From: an uncultured Clostridia bacterium
Lineage (GTDB): Bacteria > Bacillota > Clostridia > Christensenellales > Borkfalkiaceae
Assembly (NCBI GenBank): GCA_944346885.1
Contig: CALVMR010000002.1
Location: forward strand, 1-36,406
Length of the DNA stretch: 36,406 nt
Direction of reading: 5' to 3'
The notes beneath the pieces were generated by a model. It was not told the origin of the DNA. It ran no database searches and saw only the letters and a list, made by a program, of their open reading frames with translations. Below, piece after piece: positions 15,615-22,257 of this stretch; within the stretch, counting starts at the first letter, position 1, and every line of letters begins with the position of its first letter. The translations under genes and the position numbers were made by a program.

Positions 15615-16676
15615 ATGAATTACCGTGATACATTGATGTGGAAGGAGCTCAACGAAGCGCCGCAGATCTTAAAGACGTTGGCAGACAAAAACGCCGCCGC
15701 GCTCTCCGCGGTGGCGGAAGCCGTCCGCGAGGGCGGCGTCAAAACCGCCTATACGGCGGCGCGCGGCACGTCGGACCACGCGATGATCTATTTTAAATAT
15801 TTGGCGGAGGCGCAGGCGGGCATGGCGGTCGCCTCCGGCGCGCCCTCCGTCGTCACCATGTACGGCGGCGCGCTCGATCTGTTCGGTTCGCTGGTCATCG
15901 GCTGTTCGCAAAGCGGCAAGGCGGCAGACGTGCTTGCCGTGCTCGGCCGCGCGCAAAAGTGCGGCGCGCCTACGGTCGCCGTCACCAACGACGAGGAGAG
16001 CCCCCTCGCCAAGGCAGCGGATTTCCATCTCTATTGCAATGCGGGAGAGGAAAAGAGCGTTGCCGCGACCAAAACGTTTTCGGCGCAGATCGCGCTGGCG
16101 CGGCTGTTGGCGGGCGCCTTGGCGGGAAAGCGGGCGGACGCGGCGGCGGAACTTGCGGTAAATTGCATCGCCGCGGCGGGCAGCGCTACCGACGAGGCGG
16201 CGCAGGCGTTTGCGGACGCGGAGGACTGCTTTGTGCTCGGCAGGGGCGTTACGGCGGCGATCGCCTTCGAATGCGGGCTGAAGTTGCAGGAGACCTGTTA
16301 CATCAAGGCGCGCGCGTACCACAGCTCGGATTTCTACCACGGGCCGATGGCGATGATCGGCAAGGGCACCAAAGTCGTTTTGTTTGCATCCGGCAAGGCG
16401 CTGGGCGGCGACGCGCGGCTGCTGCGCGAGGATAACAAAAAATGCGCGGAAAAGATGCGCGAACTCGGCGCAGACCTGTATATCGTCACCGACGATGCGG
16501 CGCTGTTTGCAGGTACGGGGGCGAAGGTGCTTGCCGTTCCCGGCGGGGAAACGGAGGCGGAAACGGCGCAGAGCTTTGCGCTTGCCGCGCAGATGCTCGC
16601 CTGCAAAACCAGCTGCCTGCGCGGGCTCAACCCCGATACGCCCCGCGCGCTCAAAAAAGTTACCGTTACGGTGTAA
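15615..16676 (+). CDS. Double-SIS-domain sugar isomerase/deaminase (GlmS isomerase-like, NagB-II/GlmD type)
   Basis: A 353-residue protein matching the isomerase half of GlmS without the glutaminase domain. The N-terminal MWKELNEAPQIL corresponds to the GlmS linker. The first SIS domain has AARGTSDHA (48-56), CSQSGKAAD (97-105) and EKSVAATKTF (146-155). The second has LGRGVTAAIAFECGLKLQE, and the protein ends in the conserved tail LNPDTPRALKKVTVTV. Stand-alone proteins of this shape include glucosamine-6-phosphate deaminases (NagB-II, archaeal GlmD) and fructoselysine deglycases, so the reaction is probably amino-sugar phosphate to fructose 6-phosphate. AAGGAG at 15601-15606 supports the start. 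Last gene of its unit; a terminator follows. Confidence 0.85.
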   Translation: MNYRDTLMWKELNEAPQILKTLADKNAAALSAVAEAVREGGVKTAYTAARGTSDHAMIYFKYLAEAQAGMAVASGAPSVVTMYGGALDLFGSLVIGCSQSGKAADVLAVLGRAQKCGAPTVAVTNDEESPLAKAADFHLYCNAGEEKSVAATKTFSAQIALARLLAGALAGKRADAAAELAVNCIAAAGSATDEAAQAFADAEDCFVLGRGVTAAIAFECGLKLQETCYIKARAYHSSDFYHGPMAMIGKGTKVVLFASGKALGGDARLLREDNKKCAEKMRELGADLYIVTDDAALFAGTGAKVLAVPGGETEAETAQSFALAAQMLACKTSCLRGLNPDTPRALKKVTVTV

Positions 16677-16690
16677 AAGAGAAAGAGATA

Positions 16691-16717
16691 AAAGCACCCC
16701 GTTTCGGGGTGCTTTTT
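16691..16717 (+). terminator. Rho-independent terminator
   Basis: A perfect 11-bp stem AAAGCACCCCG/CGGGGTGCTTT with a TTT loop, followed by T residues. Confidence 0.92.
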
Positions 16718-16765
16718 CCGTTTCAAAAGTGCAGCTTTTCGGTAATATGGCGAAGGCTCATTCTG

Positions 16766-18022
16766 TCACCGCTTTTCCGTTTTGCGCAGTTCTCGTATCG
16801 TGAGATATTTTTGTGCGAGAAGCTGCTTTTTTAAATTTTGGAATAACGCTTCGTTCGCCTGCAAAATTTCTTTTGCTTTCTGTTTGGCACGTTCCAGCTC
16901 TTCGGCGATTTTTTCCGCAACTTGTTCGAGCATTGCGTCGGGCATATAATCGTATAATTGCCCGAAGCGGTCCGTGCAGCCGAATCCGCAACAGCACAGT
17001 TCGGCGACGAGTTGATAAGCGATGCGGTATGCCTGCTTGATATCTTCTTCGCAGTTGGCGTCCTGTACGCCTAGATGCAGCCCGACGGCAGCAGCTCCTG
17101 CAAGACGCATACACATCTCTTCGCGCAAACTTTCAACGCTGTCGCTGTATTCGGGCAAAGTGTTGTAATACAGCGCTCTGCCCCCGCAAACCGTGGCGAA
17201 GTAGGGGGATATGTGCTTTGCAGCTACCGCTGCGGTCAGCTTTCCCGCAATGGAAACGGCGGCTTCCGTAAGTTCTTCCGCGTTCGCAAGATAGTCGTAC
17301 GGTGAAATTTCATACAGCGATGTCATGATCGTTTCCACGATGTGCCGATTGTCGAGCACGGCTTTGCGTTCGTGTACGGCAAGGCTCATTGCTTCGTTTA
17401 GCACAGTTTCCAGATCGGCACAGGAATACCCCGTCAGAAGAGCGGCAAGGTCAGAAGCGCGTACGTTCCGTTTATTTATCGGCTTGTTTTGCAGGTAATG
17501 CGCAATAATCTGTTCTGCCTCTTTACGGGAAGGGAGACCGATGGTCAGAACGACGTCAAACCGTCCTTTGCGCAGGAGCGAGGAGGGGAGGCAATCCGTA
17601 TCGTTGACCGTTGCGATGGTCACGACGTTATAGTGCTTGGTGTCCTCCATACACGATTGAATAGCTGTAAATGCGTCCTGATTGTAATAATCATCCTCTG
17701 ATTCGGCGAGCTTATCCATATCGTCCAAAAAGACGAGCGCGGGTGCGTTTTCTGCCGCCTTCCGATACGCTTTAAAAAGACTTTCGATCGTCGCTTTGTC
17801 CGAATGCTGCTTTTTGGCGCGATAGACGGGAAGCGCGCAGGCTGCCAACAGGTCGTTTGCCATGACGGTCTTGCCTACGCCCGGTTTTCCCTGTAACAGC
17901 ACGCCTTTCGGAAGGCGTGCTCCTGCTTTCGCATATAGTTCGCGGTTGCATATACTGTCGCAGACTCTTGCCAAAATCTTTTTCTCACCTTCATAGCCTA
18001 TGATATTTTTAAAAAGTTCCAT
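16766..18022 (-). CDS. Soluble FtsH-like AAA+ ATPase with a degenerate M41 peptidase domain
   Basis: A 418-residue protein. The AAA+ module (about 1-240) has Walker A GKPGVGKT (45-52), Walker B LVFLDDMD (Asp100-Asp101 instead of Asp-Glu), sensor-1 Asn140, and LLRKGRFD (149-156) with arginine fingers as in FtsH. The C-terminal half follows the FtsH M41 layout. At the position of the zinc-binding HEAGH it reads SIAGK (258-262). LAGAAAVGLHLG (308-319) matches the LGGRAAEEIIFG region and CEEDIKQAYRIA (324-335) the SNDLEQAT region, where the third zinc ligand is also not evident. There is no transmembrane segment. It is therefore likely an unfoldase or regulator, not a protease. The start at 18022 has a strong AGGAGGA site. 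Base composition is visibly less GC-rich than its neighbours. Confidence 0.8.
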   Translation of the reverse strand: MELFKNIIGYEGEKKILARVCDSICNRELYAKAGARLPKGVLLQGKPGVGKTVMANDLLAACALPVYRAKKQHSDKATIESLFKAYRKAAENAPALVFLDDMDKLAESEDDYYNQDAFTAIQSCMEDTKHYNVVTIATVNDTDCLPSSLLRKGRFDVVLTIGLPSRKEAEQIIAHYLQNKPINKRNVRASDLAALLTGYSCADLETVLNEAMSLAVHERKAVLDNRHIVETIMTSLYEISPYDYLANAEELTEAAVSIAGKLTAAVAAKHISPYFATVCGGRALYYNTLPEYSDSVESLREEMCMRLAGAAAVGLHLGVQDANCEEDIKQAYRIAYQLVAELCCCGFGCTDRFGQLYDYMPDAMLEQVAEKIAEELERAKQKAKEILQANEALFQNLKKQLLAQKYLTIRELRKTEKR

Positions 18023-18090
18023 TGATTTTTCCTCCTGTCTGTATGATTTTTTATCGGAAAAGAGCTGCAACTCTTGTCACGGACATAAAA

Positions 18091-18119
18091 TTGACCCGTT
18101 TCAAAACGGAACGGGTCAA
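18091..18119. other. Hairpin upstream of the FtsH-like gene
   Basis: TTGACCCGTT (18091-18100) pairs with AACGGGTCAA (18110-18119) around a 9-base loop. On the minus strand it is followed by TTTTATG, resembling a weak terminator or attenuator 70 bases before the FtsH-like start codon. I see no good sigma-A promoter between this hairpin and that gene. Confidence 0.6.
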
Positions 18120-18130
18120 AATTGGGGAGC

Positions 18131-18155
18131 AAAAACCCCGAATTTTTATTCGGGG
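18131..18155 (-). terminator. Duplicated copy of the tRNA-Thr terminator
   Basis: On the minus strand CCCCCGAATAAAAATTCGGGG is followed by TTTTTGC. It is part of a 56-bp block (18128-18183) duplicated from 18293-18348, 165 bp away. Confidence 0.8.
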
Positions 18156-18162
18156 GCTTGCG

Positions 18163-18289
18163 TGGAGCTACTGGCCGGACTTGTAAGGAGCGGAGCGACG
18201 GAATAGCGATCGCTGCCGAAGGGAGCGGGCGTACAAAGTGAAGTTACACGCCGATCGCGTCACGTTATTTCGGCAGTGCGGGCAGTAGC
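18163..18289 (-). ncRNA. tRNA-Thr-like chimera: intact acceptor stem and CCA around an unrelated core
   Basis: On the minus strand this 127-base element begins GCTACTG and ends CAGTAGC-T-CCA, the same 7-bp acceptor stem, discriminator base and encoded CCA as the true tRNA-Thr next door. The 3' half of the T arm (CAAGTCCGGC) is kept but its 5' partner, the D arm and the anticodon arm are gone. The core instead contains CTGCCGAA/TTCGGCAG (18213-18220 with 18269-18276) enclosing GGCGT/ACGCC (18228-18232 with 18248-18252). A terminator identical to that of the tRNA follows. It may be a tRNA pseudogene with replaced interior or a small structured RNA with a tRNA-like end. That it is transcribed is inferred only from its position. 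Confidence 0.5.
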
Positions 18290-18295
18290 CGAAGC

Positions 18296-18320
18296 AAAAA
18301 CCCCGAATTTTTATTCGGGG
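18296..18320 (-). terminator. tRNA-Thr terminator
   Basis: On the minus strand the stem CCCCGAA/TTCGGGG with an A-rich loop is followed by TTTTTGC. It begins 8 bases after the CCA end of the tRNA. Confidence 0.88.
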
Positions 18321-18327
18321 GCTTGCG

Positions 18328-18403
18328 TGGAGCTACTGGCCGGACTTGAACCGGCGACCTGCTGATTACGAATCAGCTGCTCTACCGACTGAGCCACAGT
18401 AGC
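18328..18403 (-). tRNA. tRNA-Thr (anticodon CGU)
   Basis: 76 bases on the minus strand fold as a full cloverleaf. Acceptor stem GCTACTG/CAGTAGC, discriminator T and encoded CCA. D arm with GGCTCAGTCGGTAGAGC. Anticodon stem GCTGA/TCAGC with loop TTCGTAA, giving anticodon CGU for ACG codons. T arm GCCGGTTCAAGTCCGGC. It is the only complete tRNA I find in the window. Its promoter is probably at 18731-18758, which implies a precursor with a leader of over 300 bases that reads through the repeats at 18392-18612. Confidence 0.95.
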
Positions 18404-18612
18404 GTATTTTGCTTATTTTTCAATTTTACTGCCTGTCGCAACGAATCAGCCGGAGCGACCAAGCCACAGTAGCGTATTTTGCTTATTTTTAATCATATTG
18501 CCTGTCGCAACGAATCAGCCGGAGCGATCAAGCCACAGTAGCGTGTTTTACCTATTTTTCAATTTTACTGCCCGTCGCAACGAACGAGCTGAAGCGACCG
18601 AAGCGCAGCGGC
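18392..18612 (-). repeat. Tandem 69-70-bp repeat built from the 5' half of tRNA-Thr
   Basis: Units lie at 18392-18461, 18462-18530 and 18531-18600, with a decayed start of a fourth. On the minus strand each remnant begins GCTACTGTGGCT like the tRNA, passes through a shortened D-arm region and reaches CTGATTCGT, the anticodon-loop segment. It then runs into an AT-rich spacer containing AAAATTGAAAAATAAGC. Remnant 5' halves are at 18441-18473, 18510-18542 and, badly degraded, 18581-18612. They lie upstream of the real tRNA on its strand and would be co-transcribed. Confidence 0.8.
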
Positions 18613-18730
18613 GGGCGGCGCTTTCGCCGTGCCGTTTGCCGCGGGGCAGGGTGCGCGCGGCTTTCTAACCGGCGATAACCTGCTCGGAATACGGCAGAGC
18701 CCTTTTGGTTACACCGTAACGCGCCTATCT

Positions 18731-18758
18731 ATTATAGCATACTTTCAAAAAAAATCAA
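18731..18758 (-). promoter_or_regulatory. Probable promoter for the tRNA-Thr transcript
   Basis: On the minus strand TTGATT (18758-18753), 16-bp spacer and TATAAT (18736-18731) preceded by TGC, an extended -10. The start would be near 18724. The interval 18613-18730 holds no gene, only a possible tRNA relic. Confidence 0.7.
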
Positions 18759-18801
18759 CAGTTTTTGGGGGTAAAAATTTTGTTCTTTTTTGAAAAAACG
18801 A

Positions 18802-18830
18802 TTTAAATTTAAACGCAGATGTGATACAAT
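18802..18830 (+). promoter_or_regulatory. Probable promoter for malQ and the hydrogenase gene
   Basis: TACAAT (18825-18830) preceded by TGA forms an extended -10. TTTAAA at 18802-18807 is a poor -35 at 17 bp. The start is near 18837, about 24 bases before the malQ ATG. Confidence 0.6.
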
Positions 18831-18860
18831 ACGGGGGAATGAGAATTATCGGGGCATGCG

Positions 18861-20387
18861 ATGAAGACCGATGTTTGCAAAAAAGGGGCAGCCGCCCGCG
18901 CGGCGGGGGTGCTGCTGCATATCTCTTCTCTGCCGGGCAGGTACGGCATCGGCACGCTGGGCAAGGAAGCGCGGCGGTTCGTTGATTTTTTGCGCGCGGC
19001 GGGGGTCGCCTATTGGCAGGTGCTTCCGCTGGTGCAAACGGGGTACGGCGATTCGCCCTATCAGTCGGTATTCAGCGGGTCGGGCAATCCGTACTTTATC
19101 GACTTGGAGACGCTGGCGGCGGAAGGGCTGCTCAAAAAAAGCGAACTCTCCTCCTGCGTTTGCGCGGGCTGCAAGGTGGATTACGGATTTTTGTATGAGC
19201 GCAAGTACGCGCTGCTCCGCAAAGCCTTTTCGCGCTTTTCCTGCGCCGACTCCGCGTTCCGCGCCTTCGAAGAGGAGGGGGCGTTCCGCGATTACGCGCT
19301 GTATATGGCGCTCAAAACGGCGCACGGCGGGCAGGGCTTTGCGCAGTGGAAGCGCGCCTATAAGTTCCGCGACCCCGCCGCGCTGCAAGCGTTTTTGGAA
19401 AAAAACAGGCAAGAATATTCTTTTTGGCTGTTTGTGCAGTATGAATTTTTGCGGCAGTGGCAAGCATTAAAGGGATACGCCAACGCAAACGGCGTCCGCA
19501 TCATCGGGGATATCCCGCTGTATGTGGCGTACGATTCGGCGGACGTTTGGGCGAATGCGCACCTGTTCAAACTCAACAAAGACCTCTCCTGCCGCAAGGT
19601 GGCGGGGGTCCCGCCCGATTACTTTTCGGCGACGGGGCAGCTTTGGGGCAACCCCGTGTACGATTGGCGGGCGCACGCGGCGGAGGGGTACGCTTGGTGG
19701 ATCGGGCGCATCCGCCGTGCCTTTGCGCTGTACGACGTGGTGCGCATCGATCATTTCCGCGGGTTCGACCGTTATTACGAGATCCCCGCCGGGAGCGAAA
19801 CGGCGATCGGCGGCGCGTGGCGGCGCGGGCCGGGCGCGGCTCTGTTCGAGGCGGCGCAAAGGGCGCTTGGCACGTGCGATTTTATCGCGGAGGACCTCGG
19901 CACCATCGATGCGGGCGTGCGCAGGCTGATCAAAAAATGCGGCTTCCCCTCCATGAAGGTGCTTGAATTTGCTTTCGACGGAGACCCGAACAACGCCTAT
20001 CTCCCCAAAAACATCGGGGAAAATTCGGTCACCTACACGGGCACGCACGACAACGATACGTTGGTCGGCTACCTTTCGTCGCTGCCCGCATGGGAGTATT
20101 GCCGCCTGATCGGTATTTTGAAGCCGCTGTTGGCGGAAGCGGGCATTTCCGCGCGTATCCGCGGCGTAAAGAGCGCCGCCCGCGCGGTGGCAAAGCTGGC
20201 GCTATCGGTGCGTTCCCGCCTTGCCGTGCTGCCCGTACAGGATATTTTGCTGTGCGGCTCGGCGGCGCGCATGAACACGCCCGCCGCCAAGGAGGGGAAT
20301 TGGCAGTTCCGCTTGGCGGCGCTGCCTTCGGCGGCGTGCGCCGCGCGGCTGCGCGCCGCGCTCGAAGAGGCGGGGCGGGCACTTTAA
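18861..20387 (+). CDS. malQ: 4-alpha-glucanotransferase (amylomaltase, GH77)
   Basis: A 508-residue cytoplasmic GH77 enzyme that transfers alpha-1,4-glucan segments between maltooligosaccharides during starch, maltodextrin or glycogen use. It opens with GVLLHISSLPGRYGIGTLG (16-34) and YWQVLPL. Catalytic residues are Asp297 (VRIDHFRGF), Glu344 (AEDLGTID) and Asp397 (GTHDND). The C-terminal ARMNTPAAKEGNWQFRL is the family ending. The start at 18861 has only a GGGG site. No other maltodextrin gene is adjacent; instead the hydrogenase gene follows 15 bases later, so sugar breakdown and hydrogen release appear co-transcribed. Confidence 0.95.
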   Translation: MKTDVCKKGAAARAAGVLLHISSLPGRYGIGTLGKEARRFVDFLRAAGVAYWQVLPLVQTGYGDSPYQSVFSGSGNPYFIDLETLAAEGLLKKSELSSCVCAGCKVDYGFLYERKYALLRKAFSRFSCADSAFRAFEEEGAFRDYALYMALKTAHGGQGFAQWKRAYKFRDPAALQAFLEKNRQEYSFWLFVQYEFLRQWQALKGYANANGVRIIGDIPLYVAYDSADVWANAHLFKLNKDLSCRKVAGVPPDYFSATGQLWGNPVYDWRAHAAEGYAWWIGRIRRAFALYDVVRIDHFRGFDRYYEIPAGSETAIGGAWRRGPGAALFEAAQRALGTCDFIAEDLGTIDAGVRRLIKKCGFPSMKVLEFAFDGDPNNAYLPKNIGENSVTYTGTHDNDTLVGYLSSLPAWEYCRLIGILKPLLAEAGISARIRGVKSAARAVAKLALSVRSRLAVLPVQDILLCGSAARMNTPAAKEGNWQFRLAALPSAACAARLRAALEEAGRAL

Positions 20388-20402
20388 AACAGGAGCATAA
20401 AA

Positions 20403-21914
20403 ATGGAACGTGGGCTATTGACGCCGCTCAAACAGCTGCGCAGGCAGGTCTTTGTGGAAGTTGCGCGCATGGCGTTTGAAACGGAGGCGGAAAATTTAAA
20501 GGACGCGGTGGAGGGCATTCCGTACAAGATCACGCCGGGGGATCGCCCGCGCTACCGCGAGAGCATCTGGCGGGAGCGCGCCATCTGTTCGGAGCGCGTG
20601 CGCCTCGCCATGGGGCTTTCGCTGCGCCCGGAGGATGTGCCGGTGCACCTTACCAGCGGCATGCGCGCCAGCGATATTGCCGATAAGTATTACGAGCCGC
20701 CGCTCATGCAGGTCATCCCTTCGGCGTGCGCGGCGTGCGCGCCGAACAAATACAAAGTGACGGATAACTGCCGCGGCTGCGTGGCGCACCCCTGCACGGC
20801 GGTCTGCCCCAAGCAGTGCATTTCGCTGCAAAACGGCAGGGCGGTCATCGACGAGGAAAAGTGCATCAAGTGCGGCAAGTGCAAGAGCGTTTGCCCGTAC
20901 GATGCGATCGCGCACCATACCCGCCCCTGCGCGGAGGCGTGCGGCGTAAAAGCCATCGAATCGGACGATTTGGGCAGGGCGCGCATCGTGACCGACCGCT
21001 GCGTTTCCTGCGGCATGTGCATGGTCAACTGCCCCTTCGGCGCCATTGCCGATAAATCGCAGCTGTTCCAGCTCATCCGCGCCATCCGCCGCGGCGATAA
21101 GATCATCGCCGAAGTGGCGCCCTCGTATGTGGGGCAGTTCGGCGAAAAGGTGACGCCCGCCAAATTCAAAGCCGCGCTCGAACGCCTCGGCTTCGCCGAC
21201 GTGTTTGAAGTTGCTCTCGGCGCGGATATGGGCGCGGCGATCGAAGCGCATCACTACGCGCAGGAAGTGGCAACGGGCAGGCAGCCGTATATGTTCACCT
21301 CCTGCTGCCCCTCGTGGGCGGTGCTCATCCGCCATTATTTTCCCGAAACGGCGGATAAGATCTCCAACACGCTTACGCCGATGGTCGCCACGGCGCGCAC
21401 CATCAAGCAAAAGTACCCCGATCACCGCGTCGTGTTCATCGGCCCGTGCGCGGCAAAAAAGCTGGAAGCCTCCCGCCGCTCCATTCGCAGCGATGTGGAT
21501 TTTGTACTGACCTTTGAAGAACTTTCCGCGGTGTTTGAAGCGCGCGGCATAGACCCGCAGACCATCGAGAGCGGGGAGGATATGAACGACGCGACGGGCG
21601 CGGGGCGCGGCTATGCCTGCGCCGGCGGCGTGGCGGGCGCGATCGAAAAGTGCATCCGCGCCTATTATCCCGAAACCCCGTTGCAGATCGAGCATGTGGA
21701 GGGGTTGGAGGACTGCCGCAAAATGCTGCTGCTTGCCAAAATGGGCAAAAAGAACGGCTGCCTCATCGAGGGCATGGCGTGCCCCGGCGGCTGCGTGGCG
21801 GGGGCGGGCACGAACATCGCCATCGCCAAGGCGGCGGCGCTCGTAAAAAAGACGGTGGAAACCTCCGCCGAAGCCGTGCCGCCCAAACAGCTCGCCGAGA
21901 TCCGCCTCGAATAG
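20403..21914 (+). CDS. Monomeric iron-only ([FeFe]) hydrogenase with N-terminal 4Fe-4S domains
   Basis: A 503-residue cytoplasmic hydrogenase that would produce H2 from reduced ferredoxin. All three H-cluster motifs are present: L1 FTSCCPSW (298-305; Cys302 as cluster ligand, Cys301 as proton-relay cysteine), L2 GPCAAKK (347-353, Cys349), L3 EGMACPGGCV (456-465, Cys460 and Cys464). Upstream are several cysteine clusters: CAAC (109-112), CRGC...C...C (123-139), CIKCGKCKSVC (154-164) and CVSCGMCMVNC (200-210), giving at least two ferredoxin-type 4Fe-4S sites. The first 100 residues are helical and lack the [2Fe-2S] domain of CpI-like enzymes. The layout recalls the group B enzymes of gut anaerobes, but assigning the group needs a tree. 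AGGAG at 20391-20395 precedes the ATG. The HydEFG maturases are not in this window. Confidence 0.93.
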   Translation: MERGLLTPLKQLRRQVFVEVARMAFETEAENLKDAVEGIPYKITPGDRPRYRESIWRERAICSERVRLAMGLSLRPEDVPVHLTSGMRASDIADKYYEPPLMQVIPSACAACAPNKYKVTDNCRGCVAHPCTAVCPKQCISLQNGRAVIDEEKCIKCGKCKSVCPYDAIAHHTRPCAEACGVKAIESDDLGRARIVTDRCVSCGMCMVNCPFGAIADKSQLFQLIRAIRRGDKIIAEVAPSYVGQFGEKVTPAKFKAALERLGFADVFEVALGADMGAAIEAHHYAQEVATGRQPYMFTSCCPSWAVLIRHYFPETADKISNTLTPMVATARTIKQKYPDHRVVFIGPCAAKKLEASRRSIRSDVDFVLTFEELSAVFEARGIDPQTIESGEDMNDATGAGRGYACAGGVAGAIEKCIRAYYPETPLQIEHVEGLEDCRKMLLLAKMGKKNGCLIEGMACPGGCVAGAGTNIAIAKAAALVKKTVETSAEAVPPKQLAEIRLE

Positions 21915-21923
21915 GACCGCGGG

Positions 21924-21966
21924 CGCGGGGAAGAGAACGTTGCCTCTTCCCCGCGTCCGTTTTTGT
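21924..21966 (+). terminator. Rho-independent terminator after the hydrogenase gene
   Basis: A perfect 12-bp stem CGCGGGGAAGAG/CTCTTCCCCGCG with an 8-base loop, followed by TCCGTTTTT. Confidence 0.9.
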
Positions 21967-21971
21967 GTTGC

Positions 21972-22100
21972 GGGGGGGGGCGGCGCTTTGCGGCGGTTTT
22001 GCCCCGCGCCGCATTTTTTCCGCCGCGCATGTACTAGTTTTTTGCGCCGCCGCATCTGCGCGCGGTTTTTTGCCCCCCCCCGCGCCAGCACGGGGGGGGG
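21972..22100. repeat. Three 9-base G/C homopolymer tracts
   Basis: G9 at 21972-21980, C9 at 22073-22081 and G9 at 22092-22100. The C tract can pair with either G tract; with the second it forms a tight hairpin around GCGCCAGCAC. Together with the AT-rich stretch 22125-22188 this fills the 21967-22188 interval. I see no gene there. Confidence 0.85.
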
Positions 22101-22188
22101 AACATATCGGTTTACATAGTTTTGTACGGATTATGCGATTTTTTTGTTGATTTTAAAAAATTTTTTTGAAAAATTTTCGTTTTGGGTA

Positions 22189-22217
22189 TTGACAGCATAA
22201 AAAGTGTATGGTATACT
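22189..22217 (+). promoter_or_regulatory. Sigma-A promoter for the LacI-family regulator
   Basis: TTGACA (22189-22194), 17-bp spacer, TATACT (22212-22217). An A/T-rich run just upstream (22141-22180) could act as an UP element. The start is near 22224. Confidence 0.88.
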
Positions 22218-22228
22218 GCAAACAGATA

Positions 22229-22240
22229 TAAAACGTTTTA
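22229..22240. promoter_or_regulatory. Putative autoregulatory LacI-type operator
   Basis: TAAAACGTTTTA is a perfect 12-bp palindrome at about +6 to +17 of the regulator's own transcript. It has the same AACGTT core and relative position as the palindromes at pgi and the GH32 gene. Confidence 0.65.
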
Positions 22241-22257
22241 CACGTTTGGGTGAGGGA

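Noticed and set aside
16766..18022. Active ATP-dependent protease
   Set aside because: No HEXXH occurs anywhere in the protein, and the residues at the aligned zinc site cannot bind metal in the M41 manner.
18128..18348. attL/attR pair of an integrated element at the tRNA 3' end
   Set aside because: The 56-bp direct repeat does include the tRNA 3' end, but only 109 bp lie between the copies, with no integrase; a local duplication explains it better, although the remnant of a lost element cannot be excluded.
22073..22100. C9-G9 hairpin as a terminator
   Set aside because: It has no T tract and lies after a complete terminator for the hydrogenase gene.
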